From contig JALEFY010000034.1 in NCBI GenBank assembly GCA_022760435.1, positions 62,001-126,000 of the forward strand: 64,000 bases of DNA, given 5' to 3'. The stretch comes from Neomegalonema sp. (GTDB taxonomy: Bacteria > Pseudomonadota > Alphaproteobacteria > Rhodobacterales > Rhodobacteraceae). Numbering within the stretch: position 1 is the stretch's first letter; each line of letters opens with the position of its first letter. Shown in pieces: positions 54,964 to 63,333 of this stretch. The notes beneath the pieces are model-generated. The model was not told where the DNA came from. It made no database searches and saw only the letters and a list, made by a program, of their open reading frames with translations. The position numbers and the translations under genes are program-made.

Positions 54964-56811
54964 TTAGACGAAGTCGAAATCGCTCGCCGAGATGTCCGCT
55001 TCTTCGGTTCCCTGCAAGGTGATGGTGGCGCCGGAGGTAAAGCTGATCTCCAGATCGCTGCCGAGCTGGGTAAAGGTCAGATCGTCGACACTGGTTGCAA
55101 GCACGCTGTCGATCTCGATGACGTCCTCGCCGCTGCGAAAATCGCGGATGGTGTCATCACCGAAATAAAGCGTGTCGTAGACGAAGGTATCGGCACCACC
55201 GGCACCGATGAGGACATCGTCATCATCGCCGCCATTGATCCGGTCATCGCCGTTACCGCCATTCATGCGGTCATCGCCGTCATTGCCGGACATGATGTCA
55301 GCATCCGCGCCGCCGATGATGAGGTCATTGCCTTCACCGCCGGTCAGGATGTCAACGCCGTTGCCGCCATTGATCTTGTCGTCGCCTTCGCCGCCATCAA
55401 TGGTGTCGTCACCGGTCTGACCGAGCAGCAGATCGGCGCCGAGGCCGCCATCGAGCGAGTCATTGCCCGAGCGCCCGCCAATCTTGTCGTCATTGCCATT
55501 GCCAACCAGAATGTCGTCGCCATCGCCGCCGATGATGTTGTCGATACCGAGCCCGCCAAAGATGGTGTCATTGCCGCGCTTGCCATTGAGCGCATCATCG
55601 CCATCACCGCCGTTGAGCGTGTTATCAGCCGCATCGCCAACGATCAGATCGGCGGAGGCGGTGCCGGTGATATTCTCGACATTCGAGACCGTATCGCGGT
55701 CGCCATAAGTGTCGCGGATGAAATCGGTGCTGAGATTGACAAGCAGTTTGATGCTGCCGAATTCCTCTGCATAACTCAGCGTATCAATGCCCGCGCCGCC
55801 ATCAATGGTATCATCGCCCGCGCCGCCCATGAGGGTGTCATTGCCGAGTTGGCCGTTGATGACGTCATCTCCGCCCTCGCCGCCGAGCACATCATTGCCA
55901 GCGCGTCCGTTCAGCTCGTCGTCATAATCCGAGCCGTAGAACTCATCCGCTTCAGACGAGCCGTTGATGGTCGCCGGGCGATCAAGGAGCGCGTCGAGGG
56001 TGGAGAAATCGTCGAAGAGATAGGCGTCATCAAACGCTTCGACGAACTCGTCAAAGGTCGCGTTGATACCGCTGACGGAGACCAGATTGGCGCCATTGTC
56101 CTGAACGGTCAACGTATCCACGGTGCCGCTGAGCAGATCCGGATTGTCGAAATTGGTGAAGCTTCCGCTGACCGTGATGCTGTCATTGGTGGCGGTCGAG
56201 GTGACGGTCAGCAGCGTCGCAGTGGCGGTGAACTCGACCCCGGCGACATCCGGGAAGTCGACATCATCGGTAAGCTCCCAGACCGGTGCAATGACACTAT
56301 CAATGCCATTGGTGTTTTCGTCGATCGCCTGGAAGAAGGTGACAACGAGCGGATCAGTCGAGCCGCTGCCCGTACCAGTGCCGGTACCCGTTCCGGTGCT
56401 GGTGTCATAATCGTTGATCACGGTCGGATTGGTGCCAAAAGCTGCTTCCCACGCATCGGCGCCGGTCCAGCTCGCGTCATAGTTGCTGTCAAAAGCGTCG
56501 ATTGCTTCTTGAAGGGTGACGGAGAAACCGGTGGCGTTCAGCACATCGACCCCATCCTCGCGCAGGATGAAGCCGGTGACGGTGCCGGCGAGCGTTTCCG
56601 GGTCGTTCAAGCCGGTGAAGCTGCCGGTATAGACCAGCGAATTGTTGGTCGAGTTCTGCGTGATCGTGATCGCGGTGGTGGTGGCGCTGAAGGTGACGCC
56701 GGAGACATCCGGGAAATTATCGTTCAAAGTCAACTGCCAGATCGGACCGACGAGGTTGTCAAAGTCGGTGTCGAGATCGAATTCCTTGTAAAGCGTCACG
56801 GTAGTAGGCAT
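54964..56811 (-). CDS. Secreted RTX (hemolysin-type calcium-binding) protein with duplicated N-terminal domain
   Basis: 615 very acidic residues. Two related units (about 20-135 and 172-285) share PIWQLTLNDNFPDVSGV / PVWELTDDVDFPDVAGV and an AIDAF/EAFDDAY end, and are separated by a Ser/Gly/Thr linker (GTGTGTGTGSGS, 140-151). RTX nonapeptide blocks follow at ~285-345 and ~382-545 (GGxGxDxLx type, for example GGDGDDALNG), then a serralysin-like C-terminal domain (DTFVYDTLYFGDDTIRDF...) acting as a type I secretion signal. No catalytic domain is seen and no type I exporter genes are adjacent. There is no N-terminal signal peptide. It may be a surface or matrix protein. ATG 56811 behind CGGAGG. 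Confidence 0.9.
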   Translation of the reverse strand: MPTTVTLYKEFDLDTDFDNLVGPIWQLTLNDNFPDVSGVTFSATTTAITITQNSTNNSLVYTGSFTGLNDPETLAGTVTGFILREDGVDVLNATGFSVTLQEAIDAFDSNYDASWTGADAWEAAFGTNPTVINDYDTSTGTGTGTGTGSGSTDPLVVTFFQAIDENTNGIDSVIAPVWELTDDVDFPDVAGVEFTATATLLTVTSTATNDSITVSGSFTNFDNPDLLSGTVDTLTVQDNGANLVSVSGINATFDEFVEAFDDAYLFDDFSTLDALLDRPATINGSSEADEFYGSDYDDELNGRAGNDVLGGEGGDDVINGQLGNDTLMGGAGDDTIDGGAGIDTLSYAEEFGSIKLLVNLSTDFIRDTYGDRDTVSNVENITGTASADLIVGDAADNTLNGGDGDDALNGKRGNDTIFGGLGIDNIIGGDGDDILVGNGNDDKIGGRSGNDSLDGGLGADLLLGQTGDDTIDGGEGDDKINGGNGVDILTGGEGNDLIIGGADADIMSGNDGDDRMNGGNGDDRINGGDDDDVLIGAGGADTFVYDTLYFGDDTIRDFRSGEDVIEIDSVLATSVDDLTFTQLGSDLEISFTSGATITLQGTEEADISASDFDFV

Positions 56812-57030
56812 GTGCTCGAGCCTCCGGTTTCGGGTCCAGTCGCGTTTTGGGTGTAGCGTAGGGGACGGGTTTCACTCTTGCCGCGTCTTTACCAAAATTG
56901 ACCTGCGCGGGCAATTGGCGCCTAGGGCTTGGCGGAGCGAATAAACGGCTCGGGCAGCGCTGTGAGGCCGACGCCACAGATATGGGCGAAAGTGCTGATC
57001 TACGGGCTCAAAGGGGCCTCGGCGCGCACG

Positions 57031-57063
57031 AAAAAACCCTGCGCCGGGGCGGGCGCAGGGTTT
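57031..57063 (-). terminator. Intrinsic terminator after ccrA
   Basis: On the minus strand AAACCCTGCGCC (57063-57052) pairs with GGCGCAGGGTTT (57045-57034), followed by T residues to 57031. It begins 27 bp after the ccrA stop. The perfect 12-bp stem is strong. Confidence 0.9.
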
Positions 57064-57090
57064 GTTGGTCGGTGCCGTCGAGAGCTTGGA

Positions 57091-58383
57091 TCAGCCCCAG
57101 GCGAGGGCCGCAGCGTCTTCGAGCGTGCGAAGGCCGGGCTCCTTGGCCGAGACCAGAACCGACATGTTGCCGGGCTGATGCTCGTTATTGTACATTTTCG
57201 TATGCGCCTTGGGGATCTCATCCCAAGGGAACAGCTCCGACATGCACGGGTCGAGGCGGCGCTCCAGCATCAGCGCGTTTGCGGCGCTTGCCTGTTGCAG
57301 ATGCGCGAAGTGGCTGCCCTGAAGGCGCTTCTGGTGCATCCACATGTAGCGCACGTCGAAGGTACAGTTGAACCCGGTGGTCCCCGCGCAGATCACGACC
57401 ATGCCGCCCTTTTTGACGACAAAGACCGACGCCGGGAAGGTGGCCTGGCCCGGATGTTCGAACACCATGTCGACATTCACACCCTTGCCGGTGATCTCCC
57501 AGATCGCCTTGCCGAATTTGCGGACCTCGGAGAACCAGGTCTTGTATTCTTCAGAGTTGACCTTCGGCAATTGACCCCAGCAGTTGAAGTCTTTCCGGTT
57601 GAGAACGCCTTTTGCACCGAGACCCATGACGAAGTCGCGCTTGCTCTCATCCGAGATCACGCCGATCGCATTGGCGCCAGCGGCGTTCACGAGCTGGATC
57701 GCGTAGGAGCCGAGGCCACCCGAGGCACCCCAGACCAGCACGTTCTGGCCGGGCTTGAGATCGTGCGGCTCGTGGCCGAACAGCATCCGGTAGGCGGTCG
57801 CGAGCGTCAGCGTGTAGCAGGCGCTCTCTTCCCAGGTCAGGTGCTTGGGCCGCGGCATGAGCTGCTGCGCCTGCACGTTGGTGAACTGCGCAAACGAGCC
57901 GTCCGGGGTCTCGTAGCCCCAGATCCGTTGGCTCGGCGAGTACATCGGGTCACCGCCATTGCAGTGCTCGTCATCGCCATCGTCCTGGTTGCAGTGGATG
58001 ACAACTTCGTCGCCGACCTTCCAGCGCTTGACCTTGTCGCCCACGGCCCAGACCACGCCCGCGGCATCCGAGCCTGCGATGTGGAACGGCGCCTTGTGCA
58101 CATCGAACGGCGAGATCGGCTCGCCAAGGCCTGCCCAGATCCCGTTATAGTTCACACCAGCGGCCATCACCAGCACCAGCACCTCGTGGCTGTCGAGGGT
58201 CGGCACATCGACAACTTCAAGCTGCATGGCTTGTTCGGGCGGGCCATGACGCTCGCGGCGGATCGCCCAGGCATACATCTGCTTGGGTACATGACCGAGC
58301 GGCGGGATCTCGCCGACCTCGTAGAGATCCTTTTCCGGCGCATCATAGAGCTTGGGCGACTCAGTGGCGTCTTGACCTGCCAT
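57091..58383 (-). CDS. ccrA: Crotonyl-CoA carboxylase/reductase
   Basis: 430 residues, zinc-less MDR-family reductase. YEVGEIPPLGHVPKQMYAWAIRRERHGPP at the N-terminus, HIAGSDAAGVVWAVGDKVKRWKVGDEVVIHC, nucleotide-binding VLVWGASGGLGSYAIQLVNAAGANAIGV, and MVFEHPGQATFPASVFVVKKGGMVVICAGTTGFNCTFD. It reductively carboxylates crotonyl-CoA to ethylmalonyl-CoA with NADPH, the key step of acetyl-CoA assimilation in organisms lacking isocitrate lyase. ATG 58383 is chosen because GAGGA sits 5 bp before it; ATGs at 58395 and 58443 lack spacing. ecm lies 2.7 kb away on the other strand. Confidence 0.96.
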   Translation of the reverse strand: MAGQDATESPKLYDAPEKDLYEVGEIPPLGHVPKQMYAWAIRRERHGPPEQAMQLEVVDVPTLDSHEVLVLVMAAGVNYNGIWAGLGEPISPFDVHKAPFHIAGSDAAGVVWAVGDKVKRWKVGDEVVIHCNQDDGDDEHCNGGDPMYSPSQRIWGYETPDGSFAQFTNVQAQQLMPRPKHLTWEESACYTLTLATAYRMLFGHEPHDLKPGQNVLVWGASGGLGSYAIQLVNAAGANAIGVISDESKRDFVMGLGAKGVLNRKDFNCWGQLPKVNSEEYKTWFSEVRKFGKAIWEITGKGVNVDMVFEHPGQATFPASVFVVKKGGMVVICAGTTGFNCTFDVRYMWMHQKRLQGSHFAHLQQASAANALMLERRLDPCMSELFPWDEIPKAHTKMYNNEHQPGNMSVLVSAKEPGLRTLEDAAALAWG

Positions 58384-58408
58384 CGCTGTCCTCATTCCTT
58401 CACGTTTC

Positions 58409-58418
58409 GCATTTGCAC
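58409..58418 (-). promoter_or_regulatory. TGCAAA-containing motif upstream of ccrA
   Basis: On the minus strand the segment reads GTGCAAATGC, 26 bp before the ccrA start and inside TTTGTGCAAATGCG. It resembles a half-site of the TTTGCAAA boxes reported for short-chain fatty acyl-CoA regulators (ScfR family, such as PccR). A related palindrome is upstream of ecm. Suggestive only. Confidence 0.25.
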
Positions 58419-58527
58419 AAACCAGTGTCGCAATGATGCGCAAGATGCAAGGCCCATGACAGAATAAAATGTCTCAAACCGCATCTTTTTTGACCGGATG
58501 GGTCAGAAAATTCAGCGCCACGCGTGT

Positions 58528-58905
58528 TCAGAGATTCAGACGGCGGAGCAACTCAGCGGAGAACTGCTCGCCCATCTCCTTGCGAAAACCGCTGCGATCG
58601 AGCTCCCTGCGACCGACCAGATAGGTGCATTCCAGGGCGTTACGCCCCTCGATTTCCTTGGCTGCGAGCTCAGAGGTGACCCCGCGCATGATCGCATCGC
58701 CAGTGCCGAACATCGCCCGTCCGACCTTCAGGGCGCGAAAACGCAGGTCATTCTCGGCCAGATCATCGAGAATCGCTGGCATTTCATCCCGGATTGCCTT
58801 GCCCGCAGCCTCGCAAGTGCTGGTCGTGCCGTATTTGAAGGACATGAAGCCGCCAACAGCGGTGCTCAGCGCAATCAGTGCCGTTATCAATTTGATCAAA
58901 CGCAT
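58528..58905 (-). CDS. Uncharacterised protein with N-terminal membrane anchor
   Basis: 125 residues. An N-terminal hydrophobic segment (LIKLITALIALSTAVGGFMSF) could be a signal anchor or uncleaved signal; the rest is soluble with two Cys (TSTCEAAG, ALECTYLVG) that could pair in the periplasm, and a charged C-terminal helix (GFRKEMGEQFSAELLRRL). I do not recognise the family. ATG 58905 has a plausible site (GGGAGTGG). It lies between ccrA (145 bp downstream on the same strand is the ccrA start) and a divergent methyltransferase. Coding potential is supported by codon pattern and the signal-like N-terminus. Confidence 0.6.
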   Translation of the reverse strand: MRLIKLITALIALSTAVGGFMSFKYGTTSTCEAAGKAIRDEMPAILDDLAENDLRFRALKVGRAMFGTGDAIMRGVTSELAAKEIEGRNALECTYLVGRRELDRSGFRKEMGEQFSAELLRRLNL

Positions 58906-59097
58906 TTCCCACTCCCCGAACGCGTGGTGTTGTTGCCATCAACTCCTCTCATACACCACAAAAAGACGAAAAGTTGATCAGCCCGGATCGACGCAGACTT
59001 GTTTCAATTTGGTCCGACCGGTACACGAAAAACGGGATGGCTTCTGACAAGTCGGCATCCGCACCCAAATCGAGGCCATGCTATTTCGGGGGATCAG

Positions 59098-59949
59098 GTG
59101 GCAGTAGACGGGGAAAGCTTGCGCGGGGGGCTCGGCCATTCGGCGGCATTGCCGCAGATTGTGGACTCAGAGGCTTGGGAGCGGTTTGGCGCCCTCGTGC
59201 GCGAGCGGCTGGGGGCGGATCCGGAGAACCGCTGGTATGGCGGCTATGTCGCCCATGAATGGGACCATTTGCGGCACGCGCTGCTCAATGCGCCGATGGC
59301 AATCGAGGGCGCAGATCTTCTCGAATTCGGATGCAATGTCGGCGGGTCGGCCGTGGTGGCGGCTCGACTAGGCGCAAAGGTCACTGGGGTCGATGTCAAT
59401 CCCGACTATTGCGACATCGCCACCGCCAATATCGCGGCGCATGGGCTCGAGGATCGGGCGGCGATCCTGCATTGTCCCGATACGCGGCAAATGCCCTTCG
59501 AGACCGCGCGCTTTGATCTCATCATCGCCAATAGCGTGCTGGAATATGTGCCGCCAGCAATCTGGCCGGAAGTAGCCAAAGAGATTGACCGTGTCTTGCG
59601 TCCCGGCGGGGTGGTGATGGTGATGGGCACGGCAAGCCGCCTCGCGCTGCAAGAGGTGCATTCCGGGCGCTGGCTGGTCAATTACCTGCCGCGCGAAATG
59701 GACCGGCTCGTTGGTCGCGAGTATCAGCGCGGGATGTCGCCGCTGGCGTTGATCCGCGGCTTTCGCGGCTATCGCAATCTCGAGCTGGAAGACCATAGCG
59801 CGCGCTATCTGAAGATCCGCGAAGCCTATGGATGGCCTGCCTGGGCGCGAAAAGTTGTCGGGGTGTCGGCCACGATATTGGCACCGGTTGGCATCAGCCC
59901 TGCGCTCTTGATGCGCAACATGACCGCGACCCTGCAAAAGCCGCGCTGA
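59098..59949 (+). CDS. Class I SAM-dependent methyltransferase
   Basis: 283 residues from GTG 59098 behind GGGGGAT; the frame is open upstream to 58999, but without domain similarity. Methyltransferase_11 type: LLEFGCNVGGSAVVAARLGAKVTGVDVNPDYCDIATANIA (motif I and acidic loop), FDLIIANSVLEYVPPAIWPEVAKEIDRVLRPGGVVMVMG (motifs II/III), then a C-terminal region with an amphipathic or hydrophobic helix (VVGVSATILAPVGISPALLM). The substrate is unknown; small molecule, lipid or glycan are possible. It converges on the deacetylase-like gene with 12 bp between stops. Confidence 0.8.
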   Translation: MAVDGESLRGGLGHSAALPQIVDSEAWERFGALVRERLGADPENRWYGGYVAHEWDHLRHALLNAPMAIEGADLLEFGCNVGGSAVVAARLGAKVTGVDVNPDYCDIATANIAAHGLEDRAAILHCPDTRQMPFETARFDLIIANSVLEYVPPAIWPEVAKEIDRVLRPGGVVMVMGTASRLALQEVHSGRWLVNYLPREMDRLVGREYQRGMSPLALIRGFRGYRNLELEDHSARYLKIREAYGWPAWARKVVGVSATILAPVGISPALLMRNMTATLQKPR

Positions 59950-59961
59950 CCGCGCCGCGCC

Positions 59962-60942
59962 TCAGGCGAAGCGATCGGTGACGATATTCTCGATGATCCG
60001 CATGGCGCTTGCATGAGAAGGCGCACTCAGCGCGACATCACGCTGCGCGGGGGCATTGATCCATTCCGGCGCCATCTGAGCAAAGCTGCGGACAGGGAAG
60101 CGCTCGCGCTCCGCATCAAGCCAGGCGCAAAGCCGCTCGAACCGCCGCTGGATCACCCGGTTGGTGCGAGCGTTTTCATACTGATTGCCGTCGAATTTCA
60201 CGAATTCGAACGGGTGGGTGAGCAGGATCAATTCATCAAGCCCGGCTTTCTCCGCCTCGAGGATCAGCGCGCGGGTCTCGGAAAAATTGGTTGAGCTGGT
60301 CGTCAGGATACGGGTGTTTTCCGACGGTCTGGGGTCGAAAGCCTGATAGCTGAAAACGGGCACTTCAACCACATCCCTGATACGGGTGCGCCCATTGTAG
60401 ACCTGCAAGCGGCGATCTTCGGCGGGCATATGGCCATAGCCGACATTAGAGGCGATCGGGATTCGGGCCCGGTGAAGCGCGTCATAGATATGCGGCGCGG
60501 CGGAGAGCTTTCCTGACCGAAAGGCGATGGGCGTGGGCGCATCCCAGGCCTCGAATGAGGCGAGGCTAATGGCCAGGATCCGGTCAAGCTCCTCGGCGGA
60601 ACAGGCGGCGCAATCATCATTCGGGGTTGTTCCCGGATGTTCGCCATCCGCCCCGGCCAGCCACATCGGATGTGCGTGGATCTGAACATCCTGGTCAGCT
60701 TCCAGCAGAGCAGCGATGATCGGCTTCATCGGATCGGTGCCGAGCATCACCGTGTGAACGGTCTCGACGAAGAAGGTCGCGGTCAACCCGTGTTGCGCCA
60801 GCACGCGCAGCATGAAGCCAAGGCCCTGGTTCTCTGCCGCGACCGGGCACCACACCATGTCTTCGACGACCGGCTTGAGGGTCGGGTCCTCCCAATACCC
60901 TCCGGCGGAGAATTCGGTGTCGACAGTTATGTGAATATCCAT
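59962..60942 (-). CDS. Polysaccharide-deacetylase-like (NodB-fold) protein
   Basis: 326 residues. MDIHITVDTEFSAGG (D8, E10), LTATFFVETVH, QIHAHPMW (H89, H91), PIAFRSGKLSAA and LILLTHPFEFVKFD follow the order of NodB motifs 1 to 5 (metal Asp, HxxHP-like, R-x-G). The usual TFDDG is replaced by VDTEFS, so catalysis is uncertain; the group fits the distant deacetylase-like proteins found in glycan clusters. No signal peptide is visible. ATG 60942 is chosen as family-like start. The nearby methyltransferase may act on the same glycan, but that is inference. Confidence 0.65.
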   Translation of the reverse strand: MDIHITVDTEFSAGGYWEDPTLKPVVEDMVWCPVAAENQGLGFMLRVLAQHGLTATFFVETVHTVMLGTDPMKPIIAALLEADQDVQIHAHPMWLAGADGEHPGTTPNDDCAACSAEELDRILAISLASFEAWDAPTPIAFRSGKLSAAPHIYDALHRARIPIASNVGYGHMPAEDRRLQVYNGRTRIRDVVEVPVFSYQAFDPRPSENTRILTTSSTNFSETRALILEAEKAGLDELILLTHPFEFVKFDGNQYENARTNRVIQRRFERLCAWLDAERERFPVRSFAQMAPEWINAPAQRDVALSAPSHASAMRIIENIVTDRFA

Positions 60943-61055
60943 CGGCGTTCCGTATCGTCGCGCGCCTTCGTTTCGTTTAAGATTGTTACGAAAACCAACG
61001 GCCCCGCGTAACATTGTTTCTGCCACTTGCGCCGCACTGCACTTCCCGGTAATGT

Positions 61056-61069
61056 GCATTGCAAAATGC
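61056..61069. promoter_or_regulatory. Palindrome GCATTGCAAAATGC upstream of ecm
   Basis: The segment is a near-perfect palindrome (GCATT-GCAA-AATGC), 48 bp before the ecm ATG in the 174-bp divergent gap with the deacetylase-like gene. It contains TTGCAAA, as in boxes reported for acyl-CoA-responsive ScfR regulators. The spacing would suit a site overlapping or just downstream of a promoter. Confidence 0.35.
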
Positions 61070-61116
61070 CACGCGCGCGCCAGTGACGTTTGCGCTAATC
61101 TCAGGATACCCTAGCC

Positions 61117-63141
61117 ATGAGTACCCAATCCGCCAACAGCAATAGCAAGGCTTCCGAGCAATCCGGTGCAAAAAAGTCGGTTAAAGACCGCCCCTGGTTG
61201 TTCCGAACCTATGCCGGGCATTCTACGGCCGAGAAATCCAACGCGCTCTACCGCACGAACCTCGCCAAGGGCCAGACCGGCCTCTCTGTCGCCTTCGATC
61301 TGCCGACTCAGACGGGATATGACAGTGACCACGTCCTCGCGAAAGGCGAGGTCGGCAAGGTCGGCGTGCCGATCTCGCATCTGGGCGACATGCGGGCGCT
61401 GTTCGACCAGATCCCGCTCGAGCAGATGAACACCTCGATGACGATCAACGCGACCGCGGCCTGGCTGCTCTCGCTCTATATCGCCGCCGCCGAGGAGCAG
61501 GGCGCCGATATCACCAAGCTGCAAGGCACGGTGCAAAACGACATCATCAAAGAATACCTCTCGCGCGGCACCTATATCTTCCCGCCCGAGCCGTCCTTGC
61601 GTCTGATCTCGGACATCGCCGCCTATACCTACAAGGCGGTGCCGAAATGGAACCCGATGAATGTCTGCTCCTATCACCTGCAAGAGGCCGGGGCGACGCC
61701 GGAGCAGGAGCTCGCCTATGCGCTGGCCACCGGCATCGCGGTGCTCGACACGGTCAAGGCCAGCGGTGCCATCCCGGATGAGGAATTCGCCGAGGTCGTC
61801 GGCCGCATCTCTTTCTTTGTCAATGCAGGGATCCGCTTCGTTACCGAGATCTGCAAGATGCGCGCATTCGTCGATCTGTGGGACGAGATCTGCCAGCAGC
61901 GCTACGGTGTTGAAGATCCGAAGATGCGGCGCTTTCGCTACGGGGTGCAGGTCAACAGCCTCGGCCTGACGGAACAGCAGCCGGAGAACAACGTCTACCG
62001 GATCCTCATCGAGATGCTCGCGGTCACCTTGTCGAAGAAAGCACGCGCCCGCGCCGTGCAGTTGCCGGCCTGGAACGAGGCGCTCGGTCTGCCGCGGCCC
62101 TGGGATCAGCAATGGTCGCTGCGCATGCAGCAGGTGCTCGCCTATGAAACCGATCTGCTCGAATATGGCGATCTGTTCGACGGCTCGCCGGTGGTTGACG
62201 CCAAGGTCGAAGCGCTGAAGGAAGGCGCCCGCGCCGAGTTGGCACGCATTGACGAGATGGGTGGCGCGGTGGCGTCGATCGACTACATGAAATCGAGCCT
62301 GGTCGAGAGCAATGCGGCACGGCTCAAGGCGATCGAGACCGGCGCGCAGATGGTGATCGGGGTCAACGCCTTCATCGAAACCGCGCAAAGCCCGCTTTCG
62401 GCCAATGAAGGCGCAATCGAGGTCGTGGACCCGGCGGTCGAGGCCGATCAGGTCGCCCGTCTTCAGGCCTGGCGCGACGCGCGCGATGAAAGCGCGGCGC
62501 AGGCGGCGCTTGAAGAGCTGCGGGCATCGGCCCGCGATGGACGCAACATCATGCCGGCCAGCATCGCCGCCGCCAAGGCCGGGGTGACCACCGGCGAATG
62601 GGGCGCGGTGATGCGCGAGGTGTTCGGCGAATACCGCGCCCCGACCGGGGTCGCCAAGGCCGCCGCCAGCTCCGCCGAAGGGCTCGAGGACGTGCGCTCG
62701 AGCGTCGACGCGCTCTCCGACCAACTCGGCCGCCGGGTCAAGTTCCTGGTCGGCAAGCCCGGGCTCGACGGCCATTCCAACGGCGCCGAGCAGATCGCCG
62801 TGCGCGCCCGCGATTGCGGCATGGAAGTGGTCTATGAGGGCATCCGCCTGACCCCGGCCCAGATCGTCAATGCCGCGCTCGAAGAGGGCGTGCATGTCGT
62901 GGGCCTGTCGATCCTCTCCGGCTCGCACCTGCCGCTGATCAAGGAAGTGATGGACCGCATGCGCGCCGCCGGGCTCGATGATGTGCCGGTGGTCGCTGGC
63001 GGCATCATCCCGCCCGAGGACGAGCAGCAGCTTCTCGCCTATGGCGTGGCGCGGATCTACACGCCCAAGAACTTCGAGCTCAACAAGATCATGGCCGATA
63101 TTGTCGAGCTTGTCGGCGAACGCAGCCGCGAGGCTGCCTGA
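61117..63141 (+). CDS. ecm: Ethylmalonyl-CoA mutase (MeaA-like, B12-dependent)
   Basis: 674 residues. The N-terminal mutase barrel begins DRPWLFRTYAGHSTAEKSNALYRTNLAKGQTGLSVAFDLPTQTGYDSDH, followed by GTVQNDIIKEYLSRGTYIFPPEPSLRLISDI. The C-terminal B12 domain has the base-off motif D551-x-H553-x-x-G556 (GLDGHSNG) and VVAGGIIPPEDE. It isomerises (2R)-ethylmalonyl-CoA to methylsuccinyl-CoA, one step after CcrA and epimerase. Length and motifs fit MeaA/Ecm rather than methylmalonyl-CoA mutase (which has longer subunits). ATG 61117 has a weak site; the polar ~20-residue N-terminus is variable in the family. Confidence 0.93.
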   Translation: MSTQSANSNSKASEQSGAKKSVKDRPWLFRTYAGHSTAEKSNALYRTNLAKGQTGLSVAFDLPTQTGYDSDHVLAKGEVGKVGVPISHLGDMRALFDQIPLEQMNTSMTINATAAWLLSLYIAAAEEQGADITKLQGTVQNDIIKEYLSRGTYIFPPEPSLRLISDIAAYTYKAVPKWNPMNVCSYHLQEAGATPEQELAYALATGIAVLDTVKASGAIPDEEFAEVVGRISFFVNAGIRFVTEICKMRAFVDLWDEICQQRYGVEDPKMRRFRYGVQVNSLGLTEQQPENNVYRILIEMLAVTLSKKARARAVQLPAWNEALGLPRPWDQQWSLRMQQVLAYETDLLEYGDLFDGSPVVDAKVEALKEGARAELARIDEMGGAVASIDYMKSSLVESNAARLKAIETGAQMVIGVNAFIETAQSPLSANEGAIEVVDPAVEADQVARLQAWRDARDESAAQAALEELRASARDGRNIMPASIAAAKAGVTTGEWGAVMREVFGEYRAPTGVAKAAASSAEGLEDVRSSVDALSDQLGRRVKFLVGKPGLDGHSNGAEQIAVRARDCGMEVVYEGIRLTPAQIVNAALEEGVHVVGLSILSGSHLPLIKEVMDRMRAAGLDDVPVVAGGIIPPEDEQQLLAYGVARIYTPKNFELNKIMADIVELVGERSREAA

Positions 63142-63186
63142 CAGGCGGTGCAGCAGCCCTGATCTTCAGTCTTTGGCGCCCCCATC

Positions 63187-63214
63187 AATCCCGCCCTGCC
63201 ATCAGGGCCGGGTT
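63187..63214 (+). terminator. Stem-loop after ecm
   Basis: AATCCCGCCCTG (63187-63198) pairs with CAGGGCCGGGTT (63203-63214) with one mismatch and one G-U pair, loop CCAT. It is 45 bp after the ecm stop and lacks a clear T-run, so it may be a weak terminator or an RNA-stabilising 3' end. Confidence 0.5.
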
Positions 63215-63264
63215 GGTGAGGGCCTGAGAGGTGCCTACGACCTTAGTCCAGTTTGAGCGCTGAC

Positions 63265-63278
63265 TTGATCCGCATCAA
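63265..63278 (+). promoter_or_regulatory. FNR/FixK-type box upstream of the cytochrome c gene
   Basis: The sequence TTGAT-CCGC-ATCAA is a perfect match to the FNR/FnrL/FixK consensus TTGAT-N4-ATCAA. Its centre (63271.5) is about 41.5 bp before a plausible start near 63313, with CATACT at 63299-63304 as a -10, the class II activator arrangement. The ATG of the cytochrome gene is 63334. This predicts induction at low oxygen. Confidence 0.7.
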
Positions 63279-63333
63279 GTTGCGCGCCTACCCCCTGCGC
63301 ATACTCCTTTGCATCGCAGCACAGGAGATCACC

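Noticed and set aside
55140-55900. Short periodic DNA repeats that could suggest a CRISPR or satellite array
   Set aside because: They are the codons of the RTX glycine/aspartate nonapeptides in the calcium-binding protein; there are no constant repeat units with unique spacers.
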